Part shown: in pieces, positions 42,852 to 50,303 of the stretch | Layout of the letters: each line of letters opens with the position of its first letter | How positions within the stretch are numbered: position 1 is the first letter of the stretch | DNA from: Streptacidiphilus carbonis | Lineage (GTDB): Bacteria > Actinomycetota > Actinomycetes > Streptomycetales > Streptomycetaceae | Reading direction: 5' to 3' | Assembly: GCF_000787775.1 (NCBI RefSeq) | Contig: NZ_BBPM01000001.1 | Location: forward strand, 199,887 to 263,886 | Length of the DNA stretch: 64,000 nt | Notes under the pieces: model-generated | Seen by the model: only the letters and a program-made list of their open reading frames with translations | The model's database searches: none | Told to the model about the DNA's origin: nothing | Position numbers and translations under genes: made by a program

Positions 42852-44653
42852 CGGACTCCCACTCCGGCTATCCGCAGGCGGCCTGTCCGCCCCCGCAGCC
42901 CGGCCGGCCCCGGGCCGGCCATCCTCAACTCCAGCCGGGCCGGCCCGAGCCCGGTCACTGGTACCCGGTGCCGGTCCAGCCCCAGCAGCCGGTCCCGATG
43001 CCGTCCCAGCAGTACCCGCCCCAGCAGTACCCGGTCGGCCCGCACCCGGTCCAGCACCTGCCGGTCCCGCCGTCCGAAGTGCGGCCCGCGCCGGTCCCGG
43101 CCGACTCCTTCGACCTCGCCCGCCCGGTGCTGGTCCCGGAGGCCGAGCCGGTCCGGGTCAGCGTGGACAACAACCGCTGCCACATCTACGGCATCTGCCA
43201 GCAGGAGGCGCCGGAGGTCTTCCGGATCTCCGAGGGCGGCTCGCTGCACTACACCCGCAGCGTGCCCGCACAGTTCGCGGCCCAGGCCCGGCAGGCGGTG
43301 CGCTGCTGCCCGATGCAGGCCATCGCGATCCGCGGCGGCGAGGCCCCGGGCGGCGGTTCCGCCGAACGCCGGGCCTCGGGCCGCCCGTTGCGGAGCGGAT
43401 CGGCCTCGCGGTCGAGCCGCAGGCGGATCGTGGTGGCCGGCGGCGGCCTGGCCGGGCTGAGCGCCGCGACCAGGCTCAGGGACCGCGGCTTCGACGGCGA
43501 GCTGGTCCTGGTCGGCGAGGAGACCCGCCGCCCCTACAGCCGGCCGCCGCTGTCCAAGCAGTACCTGGCGGGCGCGCTGGACGAGGACGACCTGGTCTTC
43601 CGGGCCGATGAGACGCTGGACGCGCACTGGCTGCTGGACACCCGGCTGGTCGGCCTGGACGTCGAGAAGCGCACCCTGGAACTGCGCGGAGGGGAGCGGC
43701 TGCCCTACGACGGGCTGGTGCTGGCGACCGGTGTGGACGCCAAGCGGCTGCCCGAGGCGCCGGTCTTCAGCGAGCGGGTGCGCACCATCCGCACCCTGGC
43801 GGACGCCGACGCGGTACGGCGGGCCATGCACGCCGCCCGCGCGCACCATGTGGTGATTCTCGGTGGCGGCTTCGTCGGCTGCGAACTGGCCTGCACCGCA
43901 CGGGAACACGGCATGGACGTGACCCTGGTGGTGCACAGCGCCCCGCTGCTGCGCCGGGTGCTCGGCAGTCAGGTGGGCACGGTGGTCGGCGACATCCAGC
44001 GCCGGGCCGGCGTCGACGTCCGGCTCGGCACCGAGATCACCGACTGGCAGGACCACGGCGACGTGCTGCGGCTGCGGTTGACCGACGGAGCGGTGCTGGA
44101 CTGCGACTTCGTGGTGCTCGGGCTGGGCAGCGAGCCGCGGACCGAGTGGCTGCGCGGCAGCGGGCTCGACGTTTCCGACGGTGTGCTCTGCGACCCGACC
44201 TGCCACGCGGTGGACGTGTGGGGCCGGTCGCACCCCAATATCGTCGCGGCCGGGGACGTGGCCCGCTGGCCCAATCCGCGCTTCGACGCGCAGCCGCGAA
44301 GGGTCGAACACCTGATCCACGCAGTCGAGATGGGCCAGCACGCCGCCGACTCGCTGCTGCGCGGCCCGGACCGCGCCGCCCGGTTCACCCCGGTACCGCG
44401 CTTCTGGTCCGAGCAGCACGGCACCCGGATCCAGGCCGTGGGCATCCCCGCGCTGGGCACGGACGTCGAGGTGCTGGAGGGCTCGCTGCGTTCGGAGCGC
44501 TTCATCGCCCGCTACACCAGGCCGAGCGAGTACGGCCCGCAGACGGTCGCCGTGGTCGCCTTCGACATGCCGCTGGAACTGCTGGCCTACCGGGACGACA
44601 TCGGCCGTACCCGTCCGCACTCGCGTCCCGTCAACCGAAGGAGGCGTCGTTGA
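42848..44653 (+). CDS. Ferredoxin (3Fe-4S) fused to FAD-dependent ferredoxin reductase
   Basis: A 601-residue fusion. Residues 1-90 are Pro/Gln-rich and probably disordered. Residues 101-165 form a ferredoxin with C111 (CHIYGIC, C-x5-C) and C117 plus C153/C154 before Pro, the 3Fe-4S pattern. From about 194 there is a BphA4-type reductase: FAD motif IVVAGGGLAGLSAATRL, RPPLSKQYL, LVLATGVDAKRLP, NAD(P) motif VVILGGGFVGCELACTA, and a late FWSEQHGTRIQ. The ATG overlaps the heme protein stop (ATGA). It could pass electrons from NAD(P)H via FAD and the cluster to the hemes. The fusion and this partner are unusual; reductase and ferredoxin are normally separate proteins feeding cytochrome P450s or dioxygenases. 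Confidence 0.9.
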   Translation: MTDSHSGYPQAACPPPQPGRPRAGHPQLQPGRPEPGHWYPVPVQPQQPVPMPSQQYPPQQYPVGPHPVQHLPVPPSEVRPAPVPADSFDLARPVLVPEAEPVRVSVDNNRCHIYGICQQEAPEVFRISEGGSLHYTRSVPAQFAAQARQAVRCCPMQAIAIRGGEAPGGGSAERRASGRPLRSGSASRSSRRRIVVAGGGLAGLSAATRLRDRGFDGELVLVGEETRRPYSRPPLSKQYLAGALDEDDLVFRADETLDAHWLLDTRLVGLDVEKRTLELRGGERLPYDGLVLATGVDAKRLPEAPVFSERVRTIRTLADADAVRRAMHAARAHHVVILGGGFVGCELACTAREHGMDVTLVVHSAPLLRRVLGSQVGTVVGDIQRRAGVDVRLGTEITDWQDHGDVLRLRLTDGAVLDCDFVVLGLGSEPRTEWLRGSGLDVSDGVLCDPTCHAVDVWGRSHPNIVAAGDVARWPNPRFDAQPRRVEHLIHAVEMGQHAADSLLRGPDRAARFTPVPRFWSEQHGTRIQAVGIPALGTDVEVLEGSLRSERFIARYTRPSEYGPQTVAVVAFDMPLELLAYRDDIGRTRPHSRPVNRRRRR

Positions 44654-44961
44654 GCCGGCGCGTCAACCGCAACCGCCGCGCCGGACGGGCCCCGTCCGGC
44701 GGGGCGCTGCCCTGGATGCTGAGCCTGCCGGCCCGGATGCACCTGCGCTGGCTGGTGATCCTTGTCGTCCTGGTGGCGGCGCTGGGGGCGTACGCCAGAG
44801 TGCTGGCGACGGCCGGGCCGATGCCGCCCGGCAAGGCGCCGGTGGTCGGGACGACGGTTGTCGGCACCCCGGTGGCCGGCACCCCGGTGGTCGGCAGGAC
44901 GTCGCCGTCGGAGCCATCGGTGCCGTCGACGTCACCGACCCCGACGTCCAGAGTGGGCTGA
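44650..44961 (+). CDS. Small single-pass membrane protein of the heme/ferredoxin operon
   Basis: A 103-residue protein not assignable to a known family. The TTG start at 44650 overlaps the upstream stop (TTGA), and a near-perfect GAAGGAGG lies five bases before it. A strongly basic N-terminus (SRRVNRNRRAGR) precedes one membrane helix (about residues 36-52, LVILVVLVAALGAYARV). The outside tail has a short repeat (VVGTTVVGTPVAGTPVVG) and a Ser/Pro/Thr-rich end. Topology by the positive-inside rule puts the tail outside. Coupling to the two redox genes suggests an accessory subunit or anchor. Confidence 0.75.
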   Translation: MSRRVNRNRRAGRAPSGGALPWMLSLPARMHLRWLVILVVLVAALGAYARVLATAGPMPPGKAPVVGTTVVGTPVAGTPVVGRTSPSEPSVPSTSPTPTSRVG

Positions 44962-44998
44962 CGGCCGGCGCGGGTGCGGCTGTCGTGCGTAAAACCGT

Positions 44999-45281
44999 TT
45001 GCGGCCGCACCGGGGCCCGCCTAGCCTGATGCAGTACCTGAAGCCGCCCGACAGGAGAAGGCCGTTGCTCGTCTGAGTCCGGAGACACCGCAGCCATCGT
45101 GCTCGCGTGCCCCAGTCCGACTCGGCGATCAGCCATGCCCTCCCTGTTCCTGGGCGGCGTTGTCGTTCGTGGCAGCTCTGTCGTTCGTGGCAGTTCTGCC
45201 ATAGCTGCTCCCGCAGTGTGTGCCTGCCTGCGGGGCTGTCGGTGTCTCCCTCCGTGCCGCCACTCACACCGACACCGGGAG
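44999..45281 (+). promoter_or_regulatory. ABC-F gene promoter and attenuator-like leader
   Basis: TTGCGG (44999-45004) and TAGCCT (45022-45027) are 17 bases apart, with an A-rich block just upstream as in WhiB7-type promoters. The long leader has AGGAGAAG followed by a minimal frame TTG-CTC-GTC-TGA (45065-45076). It also has two 15-base direct repeats TGTCGTTCGTGGCAG (45161 and 45179). The stem TGTCGGTGT (45237-45245) / ACACCGACA (45266-45274) competes with CTCCC (45246-45250) pairing to the GGGAG ribosome site (45277-45281). This fits ribosome-stalling control of a resistance gene, but it is inferred. Confidence 0.55.
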
Positions 45282-45288
45282 CCGCTCC

Positions 45289-46938
45289 ATGTCTCATACC
45301 GTGCACACCCCCACCACCCCCGCCGCCTCGCTGGTCTGCTCCGGACTCGGCTTCGGCTGGCCGGACGGCCGCATCCTGTTCAAGGACTTCGACCTGGCCG
45401 TCGGCCCCGGCCGGACCGGTCTGGTCGGGCTGAACGGCTCCGGCAAGTCCACCCTGTTGCGGCTGCTCACCGGTGAACTGAGCCCGGACGCCGGCAGCGT
45501 GGCCGTCACCGGCGCCCTCGGGTACCTCCCGCAGAACCTGGTACTGGACGCGGCCCTGCCGGTGGCCGAGGTGCTGGGCATCGCGGACACCCGGGCGGCG
45601 CTGCTGGGCATCGAGCGCGGTGAGGCCACCGAGGCGAACTTCGCCGTAGTCGGCGACGACTGGGACGTCGAGGAGCGGGCCAGGGCCACCCTGGACCGGC
45701 TCGGGCTCCGGGCCGTGCGCCTGGGCGGCACCGTCGGCGAGGTCTCCGGCGGCGAGGCCGTACTGCTGGGCCTGGCCGGGCAGTTGCTCAGGCAGCCCGA
45801 GGTGCTGCTGCTGGACGAGCCGACCAACAACCTGGACCTTGACGCCCGCGAGCGGCTCTACGACGTCGTCGCCTCCTGGCGCGGCGCGCTGGTCGTGGTC
45901 AGCCACGACCGGGAGCTGCTGGAGCGGGTGGACCGGATCGCCGATCTGCGCGACGGCTCGGTGCACTGGTACGGCGGCGGCTTCAGCGCCTACCAGGAGG
46001 CGCTGGCTGTCGAGCAGGAGGCGGCCGAGCGGATGGTCCGGGTCGCCGAGGCCGACGTCCGCCGCCAGCAGCGCGAACTGGTGGACACCCAGGTCACGTT
46101 GGCCCGGCGGAAGCGCTTCGGCCAGAAGCAGTACGACAGCAAGCGCGAGCCGAGGATCGTGATGAACGAGCGCAGGCGGCAGGCCCAGGTCTCCTCGGGC
46201 AAGCTGCGGATCCAGCAGCAGGAGAAGGTGGCCGAGGCCAGGGAGCGGCTGGCCGGGGCCGAACTGGCGGTCCGTGCCGACGCCGAGATCAGGGTGGACC
46301 TGGCAGCCAGCGAGGTCCCGGCCGGGCGCACCGTGCTGACGGTCCGCGGGCTACGCACCCGCTACGCCGCCGAAGGCGTGGCGCTCGACCTGGACCTGCG
46401 CGGCCCCGAGCGGATCGCCCTGGTCGGCGGCAACGGCGCGGGCAAGACCACGCTGCTGCGCACGCTGGTCGGCGAACTCGACCCGCTGTCCGGCGAGGTG
46501 GATCCGGCGGTGCCGCTGCGCTACCTTCCGCAGCGGCTGGACGTGCTCGACGACGACCTGTCGGTGGTGGGCAATGTCGCCCGCTTCGCCCCGTCCGCCA
46601 CCGACAACCAGATCCGGGCCCGGCTGGCCCGGTTCCTGTTCCGCGGCGCCCGGGCGGACCAGCAGGTCGCCACCCTCTCCGGCGGCGAGCGCTTCCGGGC
46701 CGCCCTGGCCGCGCTGATGCTGGCGGAACCGGCCCCGCAACTGCTGCTGCTGGACGAGCCCACCAACAACCTGGACCTGTCCAGCGTGCGCCAGCTGTCC
46801 ACGGCGCTCGCCTCCTACCAGGGCGCCCTGGTCGTGGCCGGCCACGACCTGCCGTTCCTGCACGGCGTCGGCATCACCCGCTGGCTGCGCCTGGACCGCG
46901 GGACCGGCCTGTCCCCGTGGCAGCCGCCGCAGGAGTGA
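45289..46938 (+). CDS. ABC-F family ATP-binding protein (antibiotic-resistance type likely)
   Basis: A 549-residue protein with two ATPase domains and no membrane helices. First Walker A GLNGSGKST and signature EVSGGEAVLL, Walker B LLLDEPTNNLDLD; second GGNGAGKTT, TLSGGERFRAAL and LLLLDEPTNNLDLS. Between them is a charged, coiled-coil linker (about residues 230-320, rich in Arg/Gln/Glu) of the ABC-F P-site tRNA-interaction type. The size matches actinomycete macrolide/lincosamide resistance ABC-F proteins, which displace the drug from ribosomes. A housekeeping ABC-F role is the alternative. The complex leader favours drug-inducible expression. The ATG at 45289 follows GGGAGC. Confidence 0.92.
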   Translation: MSHTVHTPTTPAASLVCSGLGFGWPDGRILFKDFDLAVGPGRTGLVGLNGSGKSTLLRLLTGELSPDAGSVAVTGALGYLPQNLVLDAALPVAEVLGIADTRAALLGIERGEATEANFAVVGDDWDVEERARATLDRLGLRAVRLGGTVGEVSGGEAVLLGLAGQLLRQPEVLLLDEPTNNLDLDARERLYDVVASWRGALVVVSHDRELLERVDRIADLRDGSVHWYGGGFSAYQEALAVEQEAAERMVRVAEADVRRQQRELVDTQVTLARRKRFGQKQYDSKREPRIVMNERRRQAQVSSGKLRIQQQEKVAEARERLAGAELAVRADAEIRVDLAASEVPAGRTVLTVRGLRTRYAAEGVALDLDLRGPERIALVGGNGAGKTTLLRTLVGELDPLSGEVDPAVPLRYLPQRLDVLDDDLSVVGNVARFAPSATDNQIRARLARFLFRGARADQQVATLSGGERFRAALAALMLAEPAPQLLLLDEPTNNLDLSSVRQLSTALASYQGALVVAGHDLPFLHGVGITRWLRLDRGTGLSPWQPPQE

Positions 46939-46966
46939 GACCTGGCGCAGGAGGCCCGACCGGCGC

Positions 46967-47437
46967 TCAGCGCTCCGGGGTGCTCGCAGTGCTCGCGGAG
47001 TCCAGTGCCGCGAGCACAGCGGGGAGTTGGCCGCCGGCGGCGGCCAGTGCCAGATGGTCGTGGAAGTCGCGGGTCGCCACGATCAGGCCGTCCCGGACGG
47101 TGAGGACCTGGATGTTGGCCACGTCGAAGCTGCGACCGGTGGAGGGGACGCGTCCGCGATAGTCGAACTCGGCGACGATCACCTCGGGGTCGGCGGTCTC
47201 GTGCACCCGGACGTTGTGGGCCTGCAGTTCGATGTCCTGGCCGGCGGCGGAGGCGCCGGTGAAGCGGCGGCGGAGCGCCTCGCGGCCGGTGATCGTGGTC
47301 GGTGCGGGCAGGTCGAAGGGGATCTCGACGCGAGCGTCCTCGGCGTAGAGGTCGGGGATCTCCTTCCACCGGCGGGCCGTGATGTGGTCGATGAGGGCTT
47401 CGAAGGCCTGGCGCGGGGTGCGGGCTGGCGCGGACAT
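46967..47437 (-). CDS. SnoaL-like / NTF2-fold protein
   Basis: A 156-residue protein of the nuclear transport factor 2 fold. It starts with the characteristic helix RQAFEALIDHITARRWKEIPDLYAEDARVEIPF (in pieces), then GREALRRRFTG and strands with VIVAEFDYRGRVPSTGRSF and VANIQVLTVRDGLIVATRDFHDHLA. SnoaL-like proteins may be polyketide cyclases, ketosteroid-isomerase-like enzymes or non-catalytic. AGGAGGAG precedes the ATG. It is divergent from a TetR gene across a perfect 9+9 operator, so it is probably the regulated target. Confidence 0.85.
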   Translation of the reverse strand: MSAPARTPRQAFEALIDHITARRWKEIPDLYAEDARVEIPFDLPAPTTITGREALRRRFTGASAAGQDIELQAHNVRVHETADPEVIVAEFDYRGRVPSTGRSFDVANIQVLTVRDGLIVATRDFHDHLALAAAGGQLPAVLAALDSASTASTPER

Positions 47438-47463
47438 GGCTCCTCCTGGGCAGATCCGGCTAG

Positions 47464-47485
47464 AATCGGAGTTGTGACTCCGATT
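47464..47485. promoter_or_regulatory. TetR-type operator in divergent promoter
   Basis: Perfect nine-base arms AATCGGAGT (47464-47472) and ACTCCGATT (47477-47485) around TGTG lie between the divergent SnoaL-like and TetR genes, 26 bases from the former's start. The geometry and symmetry fit a TetR dimer site controlling both. Confidence 0.75.
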
Positions 47486-47541
47486 ACACGATACGGACTG
47501 GCTACTCCGTTTGTCCAGGGATCGACCGAAGGCGGGACCCG

Positions 47542-48204
47542 ATGACGTCCGATCCCACGCCTGCTGCGCCTGCCGCGTCCGCTGTGCCTGCTGTGCCTGC
47601 TGTGCCTGCTGTGCCTGCTGTGCCTGTGGCGTCCGGGGCGCCGGTCCGCCCGCTGCGTGCCGATGCCCGGCGCAACCGGGAGCGGCTGCTGGCGGTGGCC
47701 GAGGAGGTCTTCGCCGCCAAGGGGACCGGGGCGTCCACCGAGGAGATCGCCCGGCAGGCCGGTGTCGGGATCGGCACCGTCTTCCGGCACTTCCCCACCA
47801 AGGAGGCCCTGCTGGCGGCGGTCTTCCTGGGGCGGTTCGAGCGGCTCGGGGAGCAGGCCAGGGCGCTGTCCACCGCGGCGGAGCCGGGCCCGGCGTTCTT
47901 CGAGTTCTTCACCCTGGTCGTCGATCAGGCCCCGGCGAAGAACGCATTCGCGGACGCGATGGAACAGGCCGGTGTCGACGTCCAGGGGGTGACCTCGGGA
48001 ATCGCCGGGGAGTTGACCGCGGCCCTGGAGGAACTGCTGGGCCGGGCCCAGGCGGTCGGCGCGGTCCGGGCGGACCTGGGCGTCGCGGAGCTCAAGGCGC
48101 TGCTGGTCGGCGCGTCCAGGGCGGTCGAGTTCGCCGGGGACCGGGAGGCCTGCGCACGTACGCTCGCGGTCTTCGTGGACGGGATGCGGCCGACGGGGGG
48201 CTGA
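47542..48204 (+). CDS. TetR family regulator with repeat-bearing N-terminus
   Basis: A 220-residue TetR/AcrR regulator. After a low-complexity Ala/Val/Pro N-terminus (residues 1-38, including five A-V-P units encoded by a 9-bp tandem repeat), the helix-turn-helix occupies about 43-90: RRNRERLLAVAEEVFAAKG, then ASTEEIARQAGVGIGTVFRHFPTKEALL. The C-terminal domain (about 105-215) resembles the SACE_7040/AefR-like class. It is divergent from the SnoaL-like gene and most likely represses it through the operator at 47464-47485. Confidence 0.92.
   Translation: MTSDPTPAAPAASAVPAVPAVPAVPAVPVASGAPVRPLRADARRNRERLLAVAEEVFAAKGTGASTEEIARQAGVGIGTVFRHFPTKEALLAAVFLGRFERLGEQARALSTAAEPGPAFFEFFTLVVDQAPAKNAFADAMEQAGVDVQGVTSGIAGELTAALEELLGRAQAVGAVRADLGVAELKALLVGASRAVEFAGDREACARTLAVFVDGMRPTGG
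47581..47625 (+). repeat. Five in-frame 9-bp tandem repeats in TetR gene
   Basis: GCTGTGCCT is repeated exactly five times, each copy encoding Ala-Val-Pro in the N-terminal extension of the TetR protein. Near-repeats flank it. Because the unit is a multiple of three, copy changes lengthen or shorten the protein without a frameshift. Confidence 0.9.
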
Positions 48205-48222
48205 GCCGGTGCGGGCCGCAGA

Positions 48223-48245
48223 GGTCCGCCTTCCTCAGGCGGACC
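48223..48245. terminator. Bidirectional hairpin terminator
   Basis: Perfect nine-base arms GGTCCGCCT and AGGCGGACC with a five-base loop lie between the TetR gene and the convergent flavin-type gene, whose last codons are inside the hairpin. Confidence 0.75.
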
Positions 48246-48780
48246 ACTCCTGCTTGTGGCCGAATCCCCGGCCGTTGTCGATCAGCCGCAGCCAACTGGG
48301 CCGCAGGGCCCACAGGTCGGTGCGCCGCAGTGCCTCGCGCAGACGCGGATCGTCGGCGACGAAGGGGAACCTGGCGGTATAGGCGGCCCAGCCCGCCTCT
48401 CGCTGATCACCCGTCAGCAGCTCGCACCGACCGCGCCCCTGAATTCCCGTCAGCGACAGCCAGTCCTGACCGTCGGCCTGCGCGGTGAACGCTGCCGAAC
48501 CGTCGGCGGCCAGGGCGCCGCCGTGCCGGGTGCTGCGGGAGGTGACCAGGACCAGCGAGCTGTCCGGTGCGCAGGCGTACAGCACGGCGCAGGCCCCGGG
48601 GCCCTCGGCGTCGGCGTAGGCGAGGGTCAGCGTGGTGTGCGCGGCCAGCGCGGCGCGGATCTCCGGCGGGTACGCGGTCGGGTGGGCTGCCGGGTGGGCG
48701 GTCCGGTGGGCCGGCGGGTGGGCGGAGGCGCTGGTCAAGGGGGCTCCGTGGGGTCGGGGGCGGTGGGTCCGGCCGTCCAT
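48235..48780 (-). CDS. Pyridoxamine 5'-phosphate oxidase-like (split beta-barrel) protein
   Basis: A 181-residue protein (167 if a TTG at 48738 preceded by GGAG is used; that start has the better ribosome site). The N-terminus is low in complexity, rich in Ala-His-Pro (AHPPAHRTAHPAAHP). The body has split beta-barrel features of the PNPOx/FMN-binding superfamily: TLTLAYADAEGPGACAVLYAC, LVLVTSRSTRHGGALAADGSAAFTAQ and WLSLTGIQGRGRCELLTGDQR, read in pieces. It could bind FMN, heme or F420; the reaction is unknown. It is convergent with the TetR gene. Confidence 0.7.
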   Translation of the reverse strand: MDGRTHRPRPHGAPLTSASAHPPAHRTAHPAAHPTAYPPEIRAALAAHTTLTLAYADAEGPGACAVLYACAPDSSLVLVTSRSTRHGGALAADGSAAFTAQADGQDWLSLTGIQGRGRCELLTGDQREAGWAAYTARFPFVADDPRLREALRRTDLWALRPSWLRLIDNGRGFGHKQEWSA

Positions 48781-48901
48781 CCAACCAGACGCCCGCTCGG
48801 CCAGACGGGCGGAACCGCCGCGCGGGCCGGGCGGGGCGCCCGGTCCGCGCGGCGTCAGCGGTTACGTTGCCCGGGCCGACCACTGAAGCCCCTGGAGCGC
48901 C

Positions 48902-50212
48902 ATGTCTTCCCCTCTCCGCCCCCCGGGCCGGTCGCGGCCGGGACAGGTGCGCCCGCTCCAGGTGCTGCGCAACCCCAAGATCTGGATTTTTCCCACCGTC
49001 ATCGTCACGCTCGTGGTCCTGCTGCTCTCGCTCCTCTACATGGGCGGCATCGTCGACCCCAACGGGAACCTGCACCGGCTGCCGGTCGGTCTGGTCAACG
49101 CCGACCGCGGCGGCGAGCTGGGCGGGCGGCAGGCCAACCTCGGCGCGCAGATCACCGACTCGATCGCCAACGCCGCCGACTCCAAGCCGCAGGCCTCCTG
49201 GCGGCGGTTGGACCTGGCCGCCGCCGAGCGGCAGTTGGCCTCCGGCAAGCTGGACGGGGTGCTGGAGGTGCCGGCCGGCTTCACCGAGGCGGTGGCCGCG
49301 CTCGGCAGCACCGGGGGCGGGACCCCGGCGCGGCCGATCGTGGACGTCCTCACCAATCCTGGCGTCGGCAGCCTGGCCTCGTCCTTCGCCAGCACCATCA
49401 ACCAGACCGCCGCCCACCAGGCCTCGCTGGAGCTCGGCAGGTCCCTGACCGCCGCTGCTCCCACCGTGGCCGCCGGGACCGCCAGCAGCGCCGCACGGCT
49501 GCTGCTGGCCGACCCGATCAGCGTCTCGGTGCAGGTCGGCCACCCGATCGGGACCCACAGCGGGCTCGGCCTGACCGCCTTCTACTACACCCTGCTGCTG
49601 GTGCTGGCCGGCTTCATGGGCGGCAATGTGATCAGCAACGGCGTGGACGTCGGCCTGGGCTACGCGGACAGCGAGATCGGCCCCTGGCACACCCGCCGTC
49701 CGGTGGTGCCGATCAACCGGACCAGGACCCTGCTGGTCAAGTGGGTCATGTCGGTGGTCGTCGCCGCACTGACGTCGGCGCTCATCATGCTGGCGTGCGT
49801 GGTGGTGCTCGGCATGGACGCCTCGCACCTGTGGCTGCTCTGGGTGTTCTCGTTCTGCGCCAGCGCCACCGTGGGGCTGGGGGTGCAGGCCATCAACGCG
49901 GCCTTCGGCGGCATCGGACAGCTCGTCAGCATGTTCGTCTTCATCGTGCTGGCCCTGCCCTCCTCCGGGGCGACGGTCCCACTGGAGGCCCTGCCGGGCT
50001 TCTACCGCTGGCTGGCGGTGTTCGAGCCGATGCGGCAGCTCAGCGGGGGAGTGCGGGCCATCCTCTACTTCGACGCCCGTGCGGGGGCCGGCCTCACCCG
50101 GGCCTGGGTGATGATCGGCGTCGGGGTGCTGGTGGCTCTGGCCTTCGGCCTGGCCACCGCCTCCTACTACGACCGCAAGGGTCTGCACCGGATGGTCCCG
50201 GAGCCTGGCTAG
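48902..50212 (+). CDS. YhgE/Pip-like (DUF3533-type) membrane protein
   Basis: A 436-residue membrane protein. One N-terminal helix (about 27-48) is followed by a long extracytoplasmic region (about 50-225) with LPVGLVNADRGG and LDGVLEVPAGFTEAV. Five or six C-terminal helices come next, including FYYTLLLVLAGFMGGNVISN and IMLACVVVLGMD. This is the ABC-2-like architecture of YhgE/Pip proteins, which act in phage infection, secretion or ESX-like systems in Gram-positives. No secretion locus is next to it. GGAG lies before the ATG. Confidence 0.85.
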   Translation: MSSPLRPPGRSRPGQVRPLQVLRNPKIWIFPTVIVTLVVLLLSLLYMGGIVDPNGNLHRLPVGLVNADRGGELGGRQANLGAQITDSIANAADSKPQASWRRLDLAAAERQLASGKLDGVLEVPAGFTEAVAALGSTGGGTPARPIVDVLTNPGVGSLASSFASTINQTAAHQASLELGRSLTAAAPTVAAGTASSAARLLLADPISVSVQVGHPIGTHSGLGLTAFYYTLLLVLAGFMGGNVISNGVDVGLGYADSEIGPWHTRRPVVPINRTRTLLVKWVMSVVVAALTSALIMLACVVVLGMDASHLWLLWVFSFCASATVGLGVQAINAAFGGIGQLVSMFVFIVLALPSSGATVPLEALPGFYRWLAVFEPMRQLSGGVRAILYFDARAGAGLTRAWVMIGVGVLVALAFGLATASYYDRKGLHRMVPEPG

Positions 50213-50303
50213 GACTCCGACCGGGAACCCAGGAGGTCGTCGCCGAGTGCCCGGTCCAACCGGAGGTCCGCGCGTCCGACTCGGGCCAGGGGATGACGCC
50301 CGG

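Noticed and set aside
45029-45076. A 15-codon upstream frame starting at ATG 45029 in the ABC-F leader
   Set aside because: The ATG would lie at or before the predicted transcript start and has no ribosome site; the TTG at 45065 with AGGAGAAG is the better candidate.
38936-46938. A secondary-metabolite gene cluster around the exporter, redox operon and ABC-F genes
   Set aside because: No polyketide, NRPS, terpene or RiPP core enzyme is present; the exporter and resistance-like genes can stand alone.
47581-47625. CRISPR-like or minisatellite array
   Set aside because: Units are only 9 bp, contiguous and in frame inside a coding region, so it is a coding repeat.
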